From assembly GCF_003415675.1 (NCBI RefSeq), contig NZ_QFZK01000004.1:62001-126000 (forward strand): a stretch of 64,000 nt of DNA, written 5' to 3'. Below are positions 1 to 8,317 of the stretch, one piece after another; position 1 is the stretch's first letter; every line of letters begins with the position of its first letter. The notes under the pieces were generated by a model. It did not search any database and was not told where the DNA came from. It was given only the letters and a program-made list of their open reading frames with translations. The position numbers and the translations under genes are program-made. The stretch is from Rhodoferax lacus (GTDB taxonomy: Bacteria; Pseudomonadota; Gammaproteobacteria; Burkholderiales; Burkholderiaceae_C).

Positions 1-591
1 GAGGGTGGTCGGGTCGGTGGCGTGCATTTGCAGGCGCATCAGGCTCTTGCCGCCTTCGCCCCAGCCGCGCTCGGCCGTCTGCCAGCCGAAGTCAAACACG
101 CGCAGGCCCTTGAGCCCATAGCCGCGTATCTTGTTCTTGTTGTAGGTGCCCTCGGCGCGGAAGTCGGGGTTGGCCAGCGTGTGGGCAAACACGCCCAGTG
201 GTGTGACGAAGTGCTCATACTGGCCCACCTTGCCCGTGGACACGGCCGTGGCACCCAGCCAGTGCCAGGCGTTGGAAGGCGTGCGCAGAACCACAAAGGC
301 GGCCTGCACCTGCGGACTGCGGTCCACCAGCACAAAGGCCTGGGCGCTGGTGTCGTCAATCTGCGCTTCGGTCAGGGCCTGCTGCAGCCGCGTGATGTAG
401 GCCTGTTGCGCATCGGGCGGCACCTCCAGCCGGTGGTCCACCTCCTCTGCAAAATGCTGGCTCCAGGACTTCAGGGCCGCGTCATCGGAGACTGCAACCG
501 CTGCGGCGTGGCCCACTGTGCTGGTACACAGCAGCAGGGCGGCCAGACAGAGCAGGCGCCGCAGGCGCTTGGCGGCTGGGTCGTGTGTCAT
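1..591 (-). CDS. L,D-transpeptidase-like (YkuD-type) secreted protein, 3' part missing
   Basis: The reading frame starts at the ATG at 591 and runs off the left edge, so only 197 residues are visible. The N-terminus is a signal peptide (basic start, then a Leu/Ala-rich core around residues 13-30). The visible body contains a segment of the kind GKxxxxxHFxTPLGVF and KIRGYGLKGLRVFDFGW, which resembles the substrate-binding half of YkuD/L,D-transpeptidase proteins. The catalytic His/Cys motif would lie beyond the edge, so activity cannot be confirmed. It starts 42 bp after the permease gene on the same strand and could be the last gene of the efflux operon. Expected role: periplasmic peptidoglycan cross-linking or a relative of it. 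Confidence 0.55.
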   Translation of the reverse strand, partial: MTHDPAAKRLRRLLCLAALLLCTSTVGHAAAVAVSDDAALKSWSQHFAEEVDHRLEVPPDAQQAYITRLQQALTEAQIDDTSAQAFVLVDRSPQVQAAFVVLRTPSNAWHWLGATAVSTGKVGQYEHFVTPLGVFAHTLANPDFRAEGTYNKNKIRGYGLKGLRVFDFGWQTAERGWGEGGKSLMRLQMHATDPTTL

Positions 592-633
592 GTGTGATCC
601 ATGGTTGCGGCGGAATGGGGGCTGGCCCTTGAT

Positions 634-1851
634 TTATTCGTGGCGCAGGGCTTCGATGGGGTCCATCTGCGCGGCGCGGCGCGCCGGAAAATAGCCAAAC
701 ACCACGCCAATGCCCGCGGAAAAAACCAGGGCCAGCAGGTTGATGGCCACATCAAATACATAGGGAACGGACATCCACAGCGACAGGGCGTACGAGGCCG
801 CCGTGGCGATCAACACGCCGATCAAGCCGCCCAGTGCCGACAGCACCACTGCCTCGATCAGAAACTGCAGCAGCACCTCGCCCTCCAGCGCGCCCACGGC
901 CAGGCGCAGGCCGATCTCGCGGGTGCGCTCGGTCACGCTCACCAGCATGATGTTCATGATGCCAATGCCGCCCACCAGCAGGCTCACCGCAGCTACGGCG
1001 CCCAGCAGGTTGGTGAGCACACCCATGGTGCTCGACAGCGTATCGGCCAGCTGCTGGGTGTCAAAGATATTGAAGTTGTCGCTGTCGGCCTCGGTCAGCT
1101 TGCGGCGCTCGCGCAGCAGCTGGCGCATGCCGGCCTTGACGGTGGTGCTGTCGCTGCCGTCTTCCATGGACACGGCCAGCGTGCCCACCTTGCGATTGCC
1201 GCTGACGCGCCGCTGCAGGGTGTGCAGGGGCAGCAGCACCATGTCATCCTGGTCGCCCATGCCGCCCTGGCCCTTGGAGGCCAGCACACCCACCACGTCG
1301 CAGGAAAACTGTTTGACGCGCAGCTGCTGGCCCAGGCCGGTCTGGCCCACGGTGCCACCAAAGATTTCACGCCGTACCGTCTCGCCGATGATGCACACGG
1401 CGCTGCCGCCCTGTTGCTCGTCATCGGCAAAGAGGCGGCCGCTGGCGAGTTTCCAGTTGCCGGCCTCGAACCAGGCGTTGGTGCTGCCGGTGACATTGGT
1501 GGCCCAGTTGCGGCCATTGGCCACCACCGTCACGGCTGCGCGGCCTTGCGGCGCCACAGCGGCCACGCCGCCAATTTGCGCAGCAATGGCATCGGCATCG
1601 GCCTCGGTGAACTGCGGCACACCGCCGCCCCCGCCGCCGCCGCCCATCACCCGCTGCCCCGGTGACACCAACAGCAAATTGGTGCCCAGACTGGTGATCT
1701 GCAATTCAATCGCGGCCGTGGCGCCGTTGCCCAATGTGACCATGGTGATCACGGCGCTCACGCCAATCACAATGCCCAGGATGGTGAGAAACGAGCGCAA
1801 CAGATTGCGCCGCACCGAGCGCAACGCCAGCAGGAACACACTGGTCCACAT
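634..1851 (-). CDS. MacB-type ABC transporter permease
   Basis: A 405-residue inner-membrane protein with the classical MacB permease layout: TM helix at about residues 20-42 (motif LTILGIVIGVSAVI), a large periplasmic MacB core domain (about 45-270), then three FtsX-type helices at about 285-390. It ends in the usual ARRAAQMDPIEALRHE segment, which couples to the ATPase. An eight-glycine run follows residue 69. Unlike E. coli MacB, the ATPase is encoded separately. Its ATG overlaps the TGA of the ATPase gene (TGATG), so the two are probably translationally coupled. The product should act with the adaptor and the outer-membrane factor encoded upstream in the operon to export drugs, lipids or peptides. 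Confidence 0.9.
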   Translation of the reverse strand: MWTSVFLLALRSVRRNLLRSFLTILGIVIGVSAVITMVTLGNGATAAIELQITSLGTNLLLVSPGQRVMGGGGGGGGVPQFTEADADAIAAQIGGVAAVAPQGRAAVTVVANGRNWATNVTGSTNAWFEAGNWKLASGRLFADDEQQGGSAVCIIGETVRREIFGGTVGQTGLGQQLRVKQFSCDVVGVLASKGQGGMGDQDDMVLLPLHTLQRRVSGNRKVGTLAVSMEDGSDSTTVKAGMRQLLRERRKLTEADSDNFNIFDTQQLADTLSSTMGVLTNLLGAVAAVSLLVGGIGIMNIMLVSVTERTREIGLRLAVGALEGEVLLQFLIEAVVLSALGGLIGVLIATAASYALSLWMSVPYVFDVAINLLALVFSAGIGVVFGYFPARRAAQMDPIEALRHE

Positions 1852-2633
1852 CAGATGTCTCCTGCCAGGGTGGCGGCGTCGTGCAGGGCTTCGGGCGCTG
1901 CAGTAATGGGGTGGGGGTTGGTCTGGTCGCGCGCAATGCGGCCGTCCACAAAGGTCACCATGCGCCGCGCGTACGCCGCCATGTCGGGTTCGTGGGTGAC
2001 CATCATCACGGTGATGCCATGGTCGCGGTTCAGGGCTAACAAGAGGCCCATGATCTCGTGGCTGCGCTGCGTGTCCAGGTTGCCGGTGGGCTCGTCGGCC
2101 AACACCACGGCCGGTTGCGTGACGATGGCGCGGGCAATCGCCACGCGCTGCTGCTGGCCGCCCGAGAGTTCGGCCGGGGTGTGGCTCTCCCAGCCACCCA
2201 GGCCGACCGACTGCAGGGCTTGGGTGGCAGCCACGCGGCGGTCAGCCGCGCTGTCGCCGCGGTAGAGCAGGGGCAGCTCCACGTTCTCTTGCGCCGAGGT
2301 GCGCGCCAGCAAATTGAAGCCCTGGAACACAAAGCCCAGGTAGCGCCGGCGCAGGCGTGCGCGCTGGTCGCGCGTGAGGGCCTCCACATGCGCGCCCTTG
2401 AACAGGTACTGGCCGGTGCTGGGTGTGTCCAGACAGCCCAGGATGTTCATGGCAGTGGACTTGCCCGAGCCGCTGGGCCCCATGATGGCCACGAATTCGC
2501 CGGGCGCAATCGACAGGTCAATGCCGTGCAGTGCGGTTAGCTCGGCAGCACCCTTGCCGTAGGTTTTGGTGACGCCCAGCAGCTGGATCAGCGGCGTGCC
2601 GTCGCTGGCGGCGGCGTGGACCGTGGCGCTCAT
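1851..2633 (-). CDS. MacB-type ABC transporter ATP-binding protein
   Basis: This is a 260-residue ABC ATPase of the LolD/MacB class. It shows Walker A (GPSGSGKST), the Q-loop region ([13 protein letters not shown]), the signature ([14 protein letters not shown]), Walker B ([12 protein letters not shown]) and the H-loop (MMVTHEPD). I chose the ATG at 2633 because the family homology starts within a few residues of it and because it overlaps the adaptor stop as ATGA. A longer in-frame extension upstream lies inside the adaptor gene and is a shadow. It powers the adjacent permease. Confidence 0.93.
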   Translation of the reverse strand: MSATVHAAASDGTPLIQLLGVTKTYGKGAAELTALHGIDLSIAPGEFVAIMGPSGSGKSTAMNILGCLDTPSTGQYLFKGAHVEALTRDQRARLRRRYLGFVFQGFNLLARTSAQENVELPLLYRGDSAADRRVAATQALQSVGLGGWESHTPAELSGGQQQRVAIARAIVTQPAVVLADEPTGNLDTQRSHEIMGLLLALNRDHGITVMMVTHEPDMAAYARRMVTFVDGRIARDQTNPHPITAAPEALHDAATLAGDI

Positions 2634-3961
2634 GGCGCGGCCACCTTCTTGTCGGTCACCACCAGCATGCCCACTTTCAAATCGCCGCCGGTGATCTCCG
2701 TCATGTGGCCGTCGCTGATGCCAGGCGTCACGGCCACGGCCGTGGGCTCGCCTTTGCCGTCGGCCGGCAACACCCAGACCTGCTTGGCCGCAGCCGTGCT
2801 GGCGCCCTCCGCCGCGGAGCGGCGCGTGTTGTTGCCGGGCATGCGCGGCAGCAGGCTGGCGGTGACTCCCTTCTTGGCGGCACCGGCTGCCGGTGCCGCC
2901 GTGGGTGTGAAGCGCAGGGCACTGTTGGGCACCAGCAGCACGTTGTTGCGCTGGGTGGCGGTGATGGTGGCCGTGGCCGTCATGCCCGGGCGCAGGGCCA
3001 GGTCGGTGTTGTCCACATCCAGGTAGGTCAGGTAGGTGACCACGTTGTCGGTGATGGTGGAGCCAAAGCCCACCCGCGTGATGAGCGCCGGGAATTGGCG
3101 TGCCAGAAAGGCGCTCACGGTGAAGCTGGCCTTTTGCCCGACCTTGACGGCGCCTACATCGGCCTCGTCCACATACACCCACAGGCGCAGTTTGGACAGG
3201 TCCTCGGCCACAGTGAAGAGCGTCACCGCCTGCAGCGAGGCGGCCACCGCGTTGCCGGGGTCCACCGTGCGCGTGAGCACAATGCCGTCGGAGGGTGCGG
3301 TGATCGACGCCTTGCCCAGGTTGATCTGGTCGGTGGCCAGCGCAGCCTGCGCATCGCGCACGGTGGCCCGGGCGCTGGCGTCATCGGCCACCGAGCGGGC
3401 CACGGTGGCGCGGGCGCTGTCGAGCTCGGTGAGTGAGGGCACCTTGCCGCCCGAGAGGCGGGCCACTTCTTCCAGGCGTTTGAGCGTGGTTTGCGTCTCG
3501 GTCAGCGTGGCCGCTGTTTGCGCGACCCGGGACTGGGCTGCGCTGACGGTGGCCTGCGAGCGCAGGATCTGGTTGCTCAGCTTGGAGGTGTCCAGCACCA
3601 CCAGCACCTGGCCTTTTTTCACCCGGTCATTCACATCCACATTCACCTTGAGCACCGTGCCCGAGAGCTCGCTGCCGATGTTGATGGAGCGTGTGGGCTG
3701 CAGCGTGCCGTTGGCCGTGACCGTCAGCGTCAGGTTGCCCATGCTGGCGGCCTGCGTGCTGTAGGTGGGTGCGGCATTGGCGGCCTTGCGCGCCTGCCAA
3801 ACCCAAAGGCCTGCACCGGCCAGCAGCACGGCTGCAGCACTGGCCCAGACCCAGGTGCGCAGGTACCAGACGCGCACCGGCGGCTCATCCAGCAGGGCCT
3901 GGATGGTGGCCTGGTCTTTGGCCGAGGTGGGTGGGTTGGTGGGTATGTTGGGTGTGGTCAT
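2630..3961 (-). CDS. HlyD/MacA-family periplasmic adaptor (membrane fusion protein)
   Basis: A 443-residue protein with one N-terminal TM helix (about residues 36-55) followed by periplasmic lipoyl/hairpin/beta-barrel domains typical of MacA: LSGTVLKVNVDVNDRVKKGQ is the first biotinyl-lipoyl half, a long alpha-hairpin spans about 125-215, and a second lipoyl half follows at SITAPSDGIVL. It bridges the inner-membrane MacB-type transporter and the TolC-like channel. Its ATG (3961) overlaps the stop of the outer-membrane factor gene by 4 bp and its own stop overlaps the ATPase start by 4 bp, so all four subunits sit in one tightly coupled operon. The C-terminal region has an Ala/Pro-rich insertion (about 345-395) that looks flexible. 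Confidence 0.92.
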   Translation of the reverse strand: MTTPNIPTNPPTSAKDQATIQALLDEPPVRVWYLRTWVWASAAAVLLAGAGLWVWQARKAANAAPTYSTQAASMGNLTLTVTANGTLQPTRSINIGSELSGTVLKVNVDVNDRVKKGQVLVVLDTSKLSNQILRSQATVSAAQSRVAQTAATLTETQTTLKRLEEVARLSGGKVPSLTELDSARATVARSVADDASARATVRDAQAALATDQINLGKASITAPSDGIVLTRTVDPGNAVAASLQAVTLFTVAEDLSKLRLWVYVDEADVGAVKVGQKASFTVSAFLARQFPALITRVGFGSTITDNVVTYLTYLDVDNTDLALRPGMTATATITATQRNNVLLVPNSALRFTPTAAPAAGAAKKGVTASLLPRMPGNNTRRSAAEGASTAAAKQVWVLPADGKGEPTAVAVTPGISDGHMTEITGGDLKVGMLVVTDKKVAAP

Positions 3962-5463
3962 AGTTCGGAGTTCCTGAGATCGCTCTGCCAGCCGCCGCCC
4001 AGTGCCTTGTACAGGCGCACATGGTCGGCGCTGACAGCGGCATAGGCGCTGGCCACACTGTCCTGGGTGGACAGGCGGGTGCGCTGGGTGTCCAGCACGG
4101 TTTGAAAATCCACCAGCCCGCTTTGAAAGCGCTGGCCGGCCAGTTCGGAGGCATTGGCTGCCGAGGCGGCTGCCAGGCGCAGACTGGCCAGGCGCAGGCG
4201 GTCGCCGCGCAGGGCCACCAGGGCGTCTTCCACGTCGCGCAGGGCCCCCAGCACGCTGGTCTTGTAGGCCGACTGGGCCTGTTCCAGCGCGGCATGCTGG
4301 GCCCGCACCTGGGCCGAGAGAGCACCACCTTCAAACAGCGGCAGCGACACACTGGCCAGGAGGCCGCTGACCACGGTGGCGCCACTGCCCAGGCCCACCA
4401 GAGTGAGCGCATTCAGGCCGATGGAGCCGCCCAGCCTGAAGCTGGGCAGGCGCGCGGCTTCGGCCTGTGATTCGCGTGCCGCCGCGGCCGTGATCTGGTA
4501 CTCGGCAAAGCGCACATCGGCGCGCTGGCGCAAGGTCTCGGCGGGAAAGCTCAGGGTAATGTCGTCGGCCGGTTGCGGCACGCTGGCCACGGGAGCGAGC
4601 TGGCCCAGCAAGGCCTCGGGTGTGCGCCCGGTGAGGATGGCAATGGCATGTGCGCCCTGGTCTATGGAGACCTGCAGCGCCGGAATCAGCGAGCGGGTTT
4701 GCTCCAGCGCCGTGCGCGACTGCTCTGTCTCCAGCGTGGTCACCAGACCGGCCTGCAGGCGCCACTCCACGATTTGCAGCGTGTCGAGTTGAATGGCCAG
4801 ATTGCTGCGCGCAATCTCCAGGCGCTCCTGCGCATTGCGCAGCGCAATGTAGTCCAGCGCCAGTTCGGCGGCGATGGACACCTGCACATCGCCCAGGCTG
4901 GTGGCGCTGGCGGTGGCTGCCGCCTCTGCAGCGTTCACGCCGCTGCGGTTGGCGCCAAACACATCGATCTCCCAGCCTGCATCCAGGCCCAGCGCGAAGC
5001 GGTCGGTGCTGGTGTTGGTGTTGGTGTTGGTGTTGGTGCCGGTACCGGTGTTGTCATTGCTGTTGTTGACGCGGTTGTTCTGTGCCGACAGCGTGGTGCT
5101 CAGCGTGGGGTAGAGGCTGGCGTTGGAGACGTCACGCAGGGCGCGCGCCTGGCGCACGGCGGCACGGGCCGAGGCAATGGTCGGGTTGGCGCGCAGCGCA
5201 TCGGCCACCAGTGCGCTGAGCTGCGGGTCGTCAAAGCGCAGCCACCAACTGGACAGATCGGAGCTGCGCTCCAGGGTGGTGTTTTGCCAGCGCGCGGGCA
5301 CATCGATGAAGGGGGGCGTGCTGCTGCCCGGTGCGGTGCTGGCGCAGCCCGTCAGCAGGGCACACAGCAAGCCGAGGGACAGCGCATGCCGCCCCACGGG
5401 GCTGGCCACCACGGAGCGCCTTCGCACCGGCGTTGGCTTGGCAGGCAAAAACAGGGGTGGCAT
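3958..5463 (-). CDS. NodT/TolC-family outer-membrane efflux lipoprotein
   Basis: I start this 501-residue outer-membrane factor at 5463 because a good ribosome site (GAGGAAAC) precedes that ATG and a lipoprotein signal follows (lipobox LTGC). A longer frame back to 5634 has no such support. Two OEP repeats are visible, including LRNAQERLEIARSNLAIQ and LRDVEDALVALRGDRLRLASL. It forms the trimeric channel for the adaptor and MacB-type pair encoded downstream. An unusual Asn/Thr alternating stretch at about residues 145-157 is coded by a six-base tandem repeat near 5005-5045. It is the first gene of the operon and its promoter must lie in 5464-5655. Confidence 0.92.
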   Translation of the reverse strand: MPPLFLPAKPTPVRRRSVVASPVGRHALSLGLLCALLTGCASTAPGSSTPPFIDVPARWQNTTLERSSDLSSWWLRFDDPQLSALVADALRANPTIASARAAVRQARALRDVSNASLYPTLSTTLSAQNNRVNNSNDNTGTGTNTNTNTNTSTDRFALGLDAGWEIDVFGANRSGVNAAEAAATASATSLGDVQVSIAAELALDYIALRNAQERLEIARSNLAIQLDTLQIVEWRLQAGLVTTLETEQSRTALEQTRSLIPALQVSIDQGAHAIAILTGRTPEALLGQLAPVASVPQPADDITLSFPAETLRQRADVRFAEYQITAAAARESQAEAARLPSFRLGGSIGLNALTLVGLGSGATVVSGLLASVSLPLFEGGALSAQVRAQHAALEQAQSAYKTSVLGALRDVEDALVALRGDRLRLASLRLAAASAANASELAGQRFQSGLVDFQTVLDTQRTRLSTQDSVASAYAAVSADHVRLYKALGGGWQSDLRNSEL

Positions 5464-5655
5464 CGGTTTCCTCACAGCAGGTCCCGGGGCGCGCAGGGTG
5501 CGCGGTGGAGGAACTTGGCGCTGAGTCTGCGCGGCACCGTGCCTGGCGTATGTGCGCTGGCACACGGCAGGCAGATGTTGTGCAAGGTGTTGGGCAACGC
5601 ACAGACAGCGCCAGCCATCCGTTCCACCATGCACTTCTTAACCCGGGAGCCCCCT

Positions 5656-6189
5656 ATGAAAACCACTGAAATTGCCAAGATCCAGGACCTGCAAACCCGC
5701 CGCGCCGCGCCCCTGGCCACGCCCACCGACCTGGGTGCCGAGGCCACGCTGGAAATCAGCGGCTCGCTCAACACCGTGCTGGCCGATGTGTTCGCGCTGT
5801 ACCTGAAAACCAAGAACTTCCATTGGCACATGAGCGGCAGCCACTTCCGTGACTACCACCTGATGATGGACGAGCAGGCCACGGAGTTGTTTGCCATGAC
5901 CGACCCGCTGGCCGAGCGCATCCGCAAGGTAGGTGGCAAGACCCTGCGCTCGATTGCCCACATTGCCCGCCTGCAGCGCGTGCTGGACAACGACGCCGAC
6001 TACGTTCAGCCGCTGGACATGCTGGCCGAGCTGCGCGATGACAACCGTGACCTGGTGGGCCATCTGCGTGCCGCCCACGGTCTGTGCAACGCGCTGCGCG
6101 ACATTGCCAGCGCCGGCTTGATCGAAGGCTGGATAGACCAGACCGAACAGCGCTGCTGGTTTCTGTTTGAAGCCACCCGCAGCACCTGA
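5656..6189 (+). CDS. dps: Dps family ferritin-like DNA-protection protein
   Basis: The 177-residue product has the Dps ferroxidase signature (KTKNFHWHMSGSHFRDYHLMMDEQ), in which the His and Asp/Glu residues line the inter-subunit iron site. The family forms dodecamers that oxidise and store iron and protect DNA in starvation and oxidative stress. I use the ATG at 5656, which has a GGGAG ribosome site. An in-frame ATG nine codons earlier (5629) is less well placed. The N-terminal tail is short and basic (QTRRAAP), compatible with DNA contact. The gene diverges from the efflux operon and is followed 37 bp later by a small coiled-coil gene that probably shares its transcript. Confidence 0.93.
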   Translation: MKTTEIAKIQDLQTRRAAPLATPTDLGAEATLEISGSLNTVLADVFALYLKTKNFHWHMSGSHFRDYHLMMDEQATELFAMTDPLAERIRKVGGKTLRSIAHIARLQRVLDNDADYVQPLDMLAELRDDNRDLVGHLRAAHGLCNALRDIASAGLIEGWIDQTEQRCWFLFEATRST

Positions 6190-6226
6190 GCCAGGCAAGC
6201 ACAACCCAACCCCCAAGGACCACACC

Positions 6227-6514
6227 ATGTCAAAACTACGCGACGAATACACCGCCCGGATCAAGCTCCAACTCGACGAACTCAACGCCCATGCCGCCGT
6301 CATGGAAGCCCGTATGCAAGTGGCCAAAGCCGAGGTGCGCGCCAGCTACCTGAGCGAGCTGGCCAAGCTGCGCTTGCAGTCGGACCAGGCCGCTGTGCAA
6401 CTGCACGCCATGCAAGCCGAGGGCGAAGCCGCCTGGGACCAGACGGTGGTGAAGATGGACAAGGTGCGGGATGCCTTTGTGCACGCCTTCAAGGACTTCA
6501 AGGCGCAGTTCTAA
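6227..6514 (+). CDS. Small helical (coiled-coil) protein of unknown function
   Basis: A 95-residue, charge-rich protein with no signal peptide. Nearly the whole sequence is predicted-helix heptads (LQLDELNAHAAVMEARMQVA and similar), suggesting a coiled coil. The start has a ribosome site (AAGGAC) 6-7 bases upstream. It lies 37 bp after dps and just before a strong terminator, so it is probably co-transcribed with dps. I do not recognise the family. A role in stress physiology is inferred only from the neighbour. Confidence 0.72.
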   Translation: MSKLRDEYTARIKLQLDELNAHAAVMEARMQVAKAEVRASYLSELAKLRLQSDQAAVQLHAMQAEGEAAWDQTVVKMDKVRDAFVHAFKDFKAQF

Positions 6515-6530
6515 AACCACCCTGACGTAC

Positions 6531-6564
6531 AAAAGCCCCGCGCCTTACGACGCGGGGCTTTTGT
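6531..6564. terminator. Rho-independent terminator (bidirectional)
   Basis: An 8-bp GC stem (AGCCCCGC / GCGGGGCT) flanked by A and T runs on either side. It can end both the dps transcript on the plus strand and the crystallin-fold gene on the minus strand, which converge here. Confidence 0.9.
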
Positions 6565-6574
6565 GTTTGGCGAT

Positions 6575-7393
6575 TTAGCGGCGCGGTTCGCGCGGCTCGC
6601 CGTTGCCGTTGACGGAGATGGTGCGGCCCGGGTCATTGCGCATTTGCACATGGTGGGGCTGGCCGCGGAAGATGTAGGTCACATCCCAATAGGCTGGCGT
6701 GGTGCTGGGGGTGCTTTCGCAGCGGCGCACGTCGCGTGTGCTGGGGGCTGATTCCTGGTTTCCAATGCGCGAGCCAATCACGCCACCGGCCACTACGCCT
6801 CCGGCTGTGGCGATGTCCTTGCCCACACCGCCACCCACCTGGTGACCCAGGATGCCGCCTATGAGTGCACCGGCAATGGCGCCGCCCACATTGGGCTCGC
6901 GCTGGCCGCCGGCGACCTGCTGGCGCTCCACCCAGCAACGCTCTTCGGGCGGGCCGACCACGGCGCGCACCGAGCTCACCGGCACCTCGCGGATGCGTTC
7001 ACTGGGGCGACGCTGGTATTCGTAAACTGGTTGGGCTTCGGGCATGGGTGGCGGGCGCTGCATGCCGGCTGCGGCCGGGCGAACGGAAGAGATACGGTCG
7101 TTCATGCCCATAGAGCGCAGCGAGTCGTAGTTGCCGGGGCGCAGCACTACGCAGCGGCCTTCAAAGCGCACGTCTTCGCAGACCTCCCAGCGTCCGCCGC
7201 TGATGATGGCCGAAGAGGCCCGGTCATTGAAGCCGTAGCGGGTGAAGTCGTTGACCCAGCTGCTCGCAGCAAAGCTGCGGCCGCGGAAGTCATCGTTCTC
7301 GTAAAAGGTGATCTGGGCGGCTGCGATGGTGCTGACGGTCAGTGCCGCCAGTCCGCAGGCCAGGGCCAGGTTGTTCTTGGTTGATAGCTTCAT
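6575..7393 (-). CDS. Secreted beta/gamma-crystallin-fold protein with glycine-zipper domain
   Basis: The 272-residue product begins with a signal peptide ending in AAA-Q at about residue 26. Residues 27-105 form two Greek-key motifs, each with the canonical Ca-binding clamp (NDRASS and NDRISS). A Pro/Arg-rich linker follows. At about 165-215 there is a glycine-zipper segment (GGAIAGALIGGILGHQVGGG), which normally inserts in or lies on a membrane. A C-terminal region with YWDVTYIFRGQPHHVQM follows. The likely location is the periplasm or outer membrane, with calcium-stabilised folding. The ATG at 7393 is supported by GGAGAC upstream; a longer frame runs into the repeat region and is spurious. 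The combination of the two domains is uncommon. Confidence 0.82.
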   Translation of the reverse strand: MKLSTKNNLALACGLAALTVSTIAAAQITFYENDDFRGRSFAASSWVNDFTRYGFNDRASSAIISGGRWEVCEDVRFEGRCVVLRPGNYDSLRSMGMNDRISSVRPAAAGMQRPPPMPEAQPVYEYQRRPSERIREVPVSSVRAVVGPPEERCWVERQQVAGGQREPNVGGAIAGALIGGILGHQVGGGVGKDIATAGGVVAGGVIGSRIGNQESAPSTRDVRRCESTPSTTPAYWDVTYIFRGQPHHVQMRNDPGRTISVNGNGEPREPRR

Positions 7394-7500
7394 GGTTGTC
7401 TCCAGTAGAAGCCTTGAGCATCCTTCTTTCAGACGTTGCGGTCTGTGCGGCGGGGCACATTGGATGCCTTTCGCCTTTGGTACGCCTATGGGTGTGCGCG

Positions 7501-7568
7501 CGGGAGGGGCAAGGGCGAGCGCCTCATAGTGGAGTACCACAAATCATCGCCCGCCCTTGCCCCTCCCG
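7501..7568 (-). repeat. Palindromic repeat, copy 1
   Basis: A 21-bp stem (7501-7521 pairs with 7548-7568, one G-T type mismatch) encloses a 26-base loop. The loop contains the conserved core, reading on the minus strand GATTTGTGGTACTCCACTAT, which itself folds into a small GTGG/CCAC hairpin. The stem begins CGGGAGGGGCAAGGGCG. Confidence 0.85.
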
Positions 7569-7774
7569 CTTCGGCATTACTTAAGTCAGGCTCAAATCCT
7601 GAAGAAGTTGCGCGCAACTTTGACCAGGACGCAAACATCGGCCGACGGAGGACGTGTCCGCGGTCATGCGCATATCGCCGGGGTAATTCACTTCAGGCTG
7701 ATTGCAGTTGCTGAAGGGGTGTTCTACGATGTCGGCAGTGCCGCGTTTGCAGTCATACGTCTTTTTCAATCGCT

Positions 7775-7850
7775 GCGCGGGAAGGGGGTATGCCGGACAC
7801 CTCATGGCGGGGTACCGCAAATCGGCGCCCGGCACACCCCCTTCCCGCGC
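7775..7850 (-). repeat. Palindromic repeat, copy 2
   Basis: A 27-bp stem (7775-7801 with 7824-7850, two wobble positions) with a different stem sequence (GCGCGGGAAGGGGGTATGCC) but the same apical core on the minus strand (GATTTGCGGTACCCCGCCAT). The inner hairpin here is GCGG/CCGC. Confidence 0.85.
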
Positions 7851-7943
7851 GACCCCCGTGTGAACCAGCGATTCAGGACATTGCGCGCCGGTTGGACGCT
7901 CGATGTTCGGTATTTTTCGTCAAGTGCAGCAACGCCCCAGTGA

Positions 7944-8013
7944 GCAGGAGGGGCAAGGGCGGGCGACGATTTGCGGTACTCCGCCATGAGGAGCTCGCCC
8001 TTGTCCCTCCTGC
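7944..8013 (+). repeat. Palindromic repeat, copy 3
   Basis: The stem arms at about 7944-7966 and 7991-8013 share the GGGGCAAGGGCG type of copy 1. The loop on the plus strand reads GATTTGCGGTACTCCGCCAT followed by GAG, in inverted orientation relative to copies 1 and 2. Confidence 0.85.
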
Positions 8014-8227
8014 GCACCCACATGCAGGTACGAAACCTTCTATCGCCAACTAGTGGACGCACTTGAAGGCCCGCAAACAGCCCTTCAGAGTCAATCCCAA
8101 CATAACGTGTTCAAGCCCACCGATCAACGGAGCGTGGTCGTACGGGAATGGGAATGCAAAGGCATCTGCCGTTTCACAGCACGCCGTTCGGCGCACGGGT
8201 ATGAAAGCAGGTTGTGTGCAAGGGGTC

Positions 8228-8301
8228 GCGCGGGGAGGGGATACGCCGGGCGCCGATTTGTGCTCGCACTATGAGGTGCCCGGCGTATCCCCTCCCCGTG
8301 C
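8228..8301 (+). repeat. Palindromic repeat, copy 4
   Basis: A roughly 27-bp stem (8228-8254 with 8275-8301) of the GGGGATACGCCGGGCGCC type, related to copy 2. The loop is GATTTGTGCTCGCACTATGA. The inner hairpin has changed on both sides (GTGC/GCAC) while remaining paired. It ends 16 bp before the stop codon of the response-regulator gene. Confidence 0.85.
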
Positions 8302-8317
8302 AGCGGGCGAAAAAGCT

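Larger units (their letters stand above)
7394..8317. other. Gene-free 0.9-kb stretch carrying four long palindromes
   Basis: No credible gene lies here. Short open frames (for example at 7436-7714 or 7802-8062) all run through the palindromes and share repeated phrases such as ALAPPA only because the repeats do. Each palindrome is annotated separately. Between them lie unremarkable mixed sequences, including a short self-complementary GTTGCGCGCAAC near 7610. The promoter of the crystallin-fold gene should be just upstream of 7393. Confidence 0.7.

Noticed and set aside
601..1665. Long plus-strand frame opposite the MacB permease
   Set aside because: His/Gln/Ala-rich composition typical of an antisense shadow. 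The minus-strand permease has full family motifs.
7436..8274. Short plus and minus frames sharing ALAPPA/ALVPPA phrases
   Set aside because: They arise from the palindromic repeats themselves and change frame between copies; not genes.
7501..8301. CRISPR array
   Set aside because: Repeat units are 68-76 bp palindromes with variable stems, in both orientations and at irregular spacing; no spacers of constant length.
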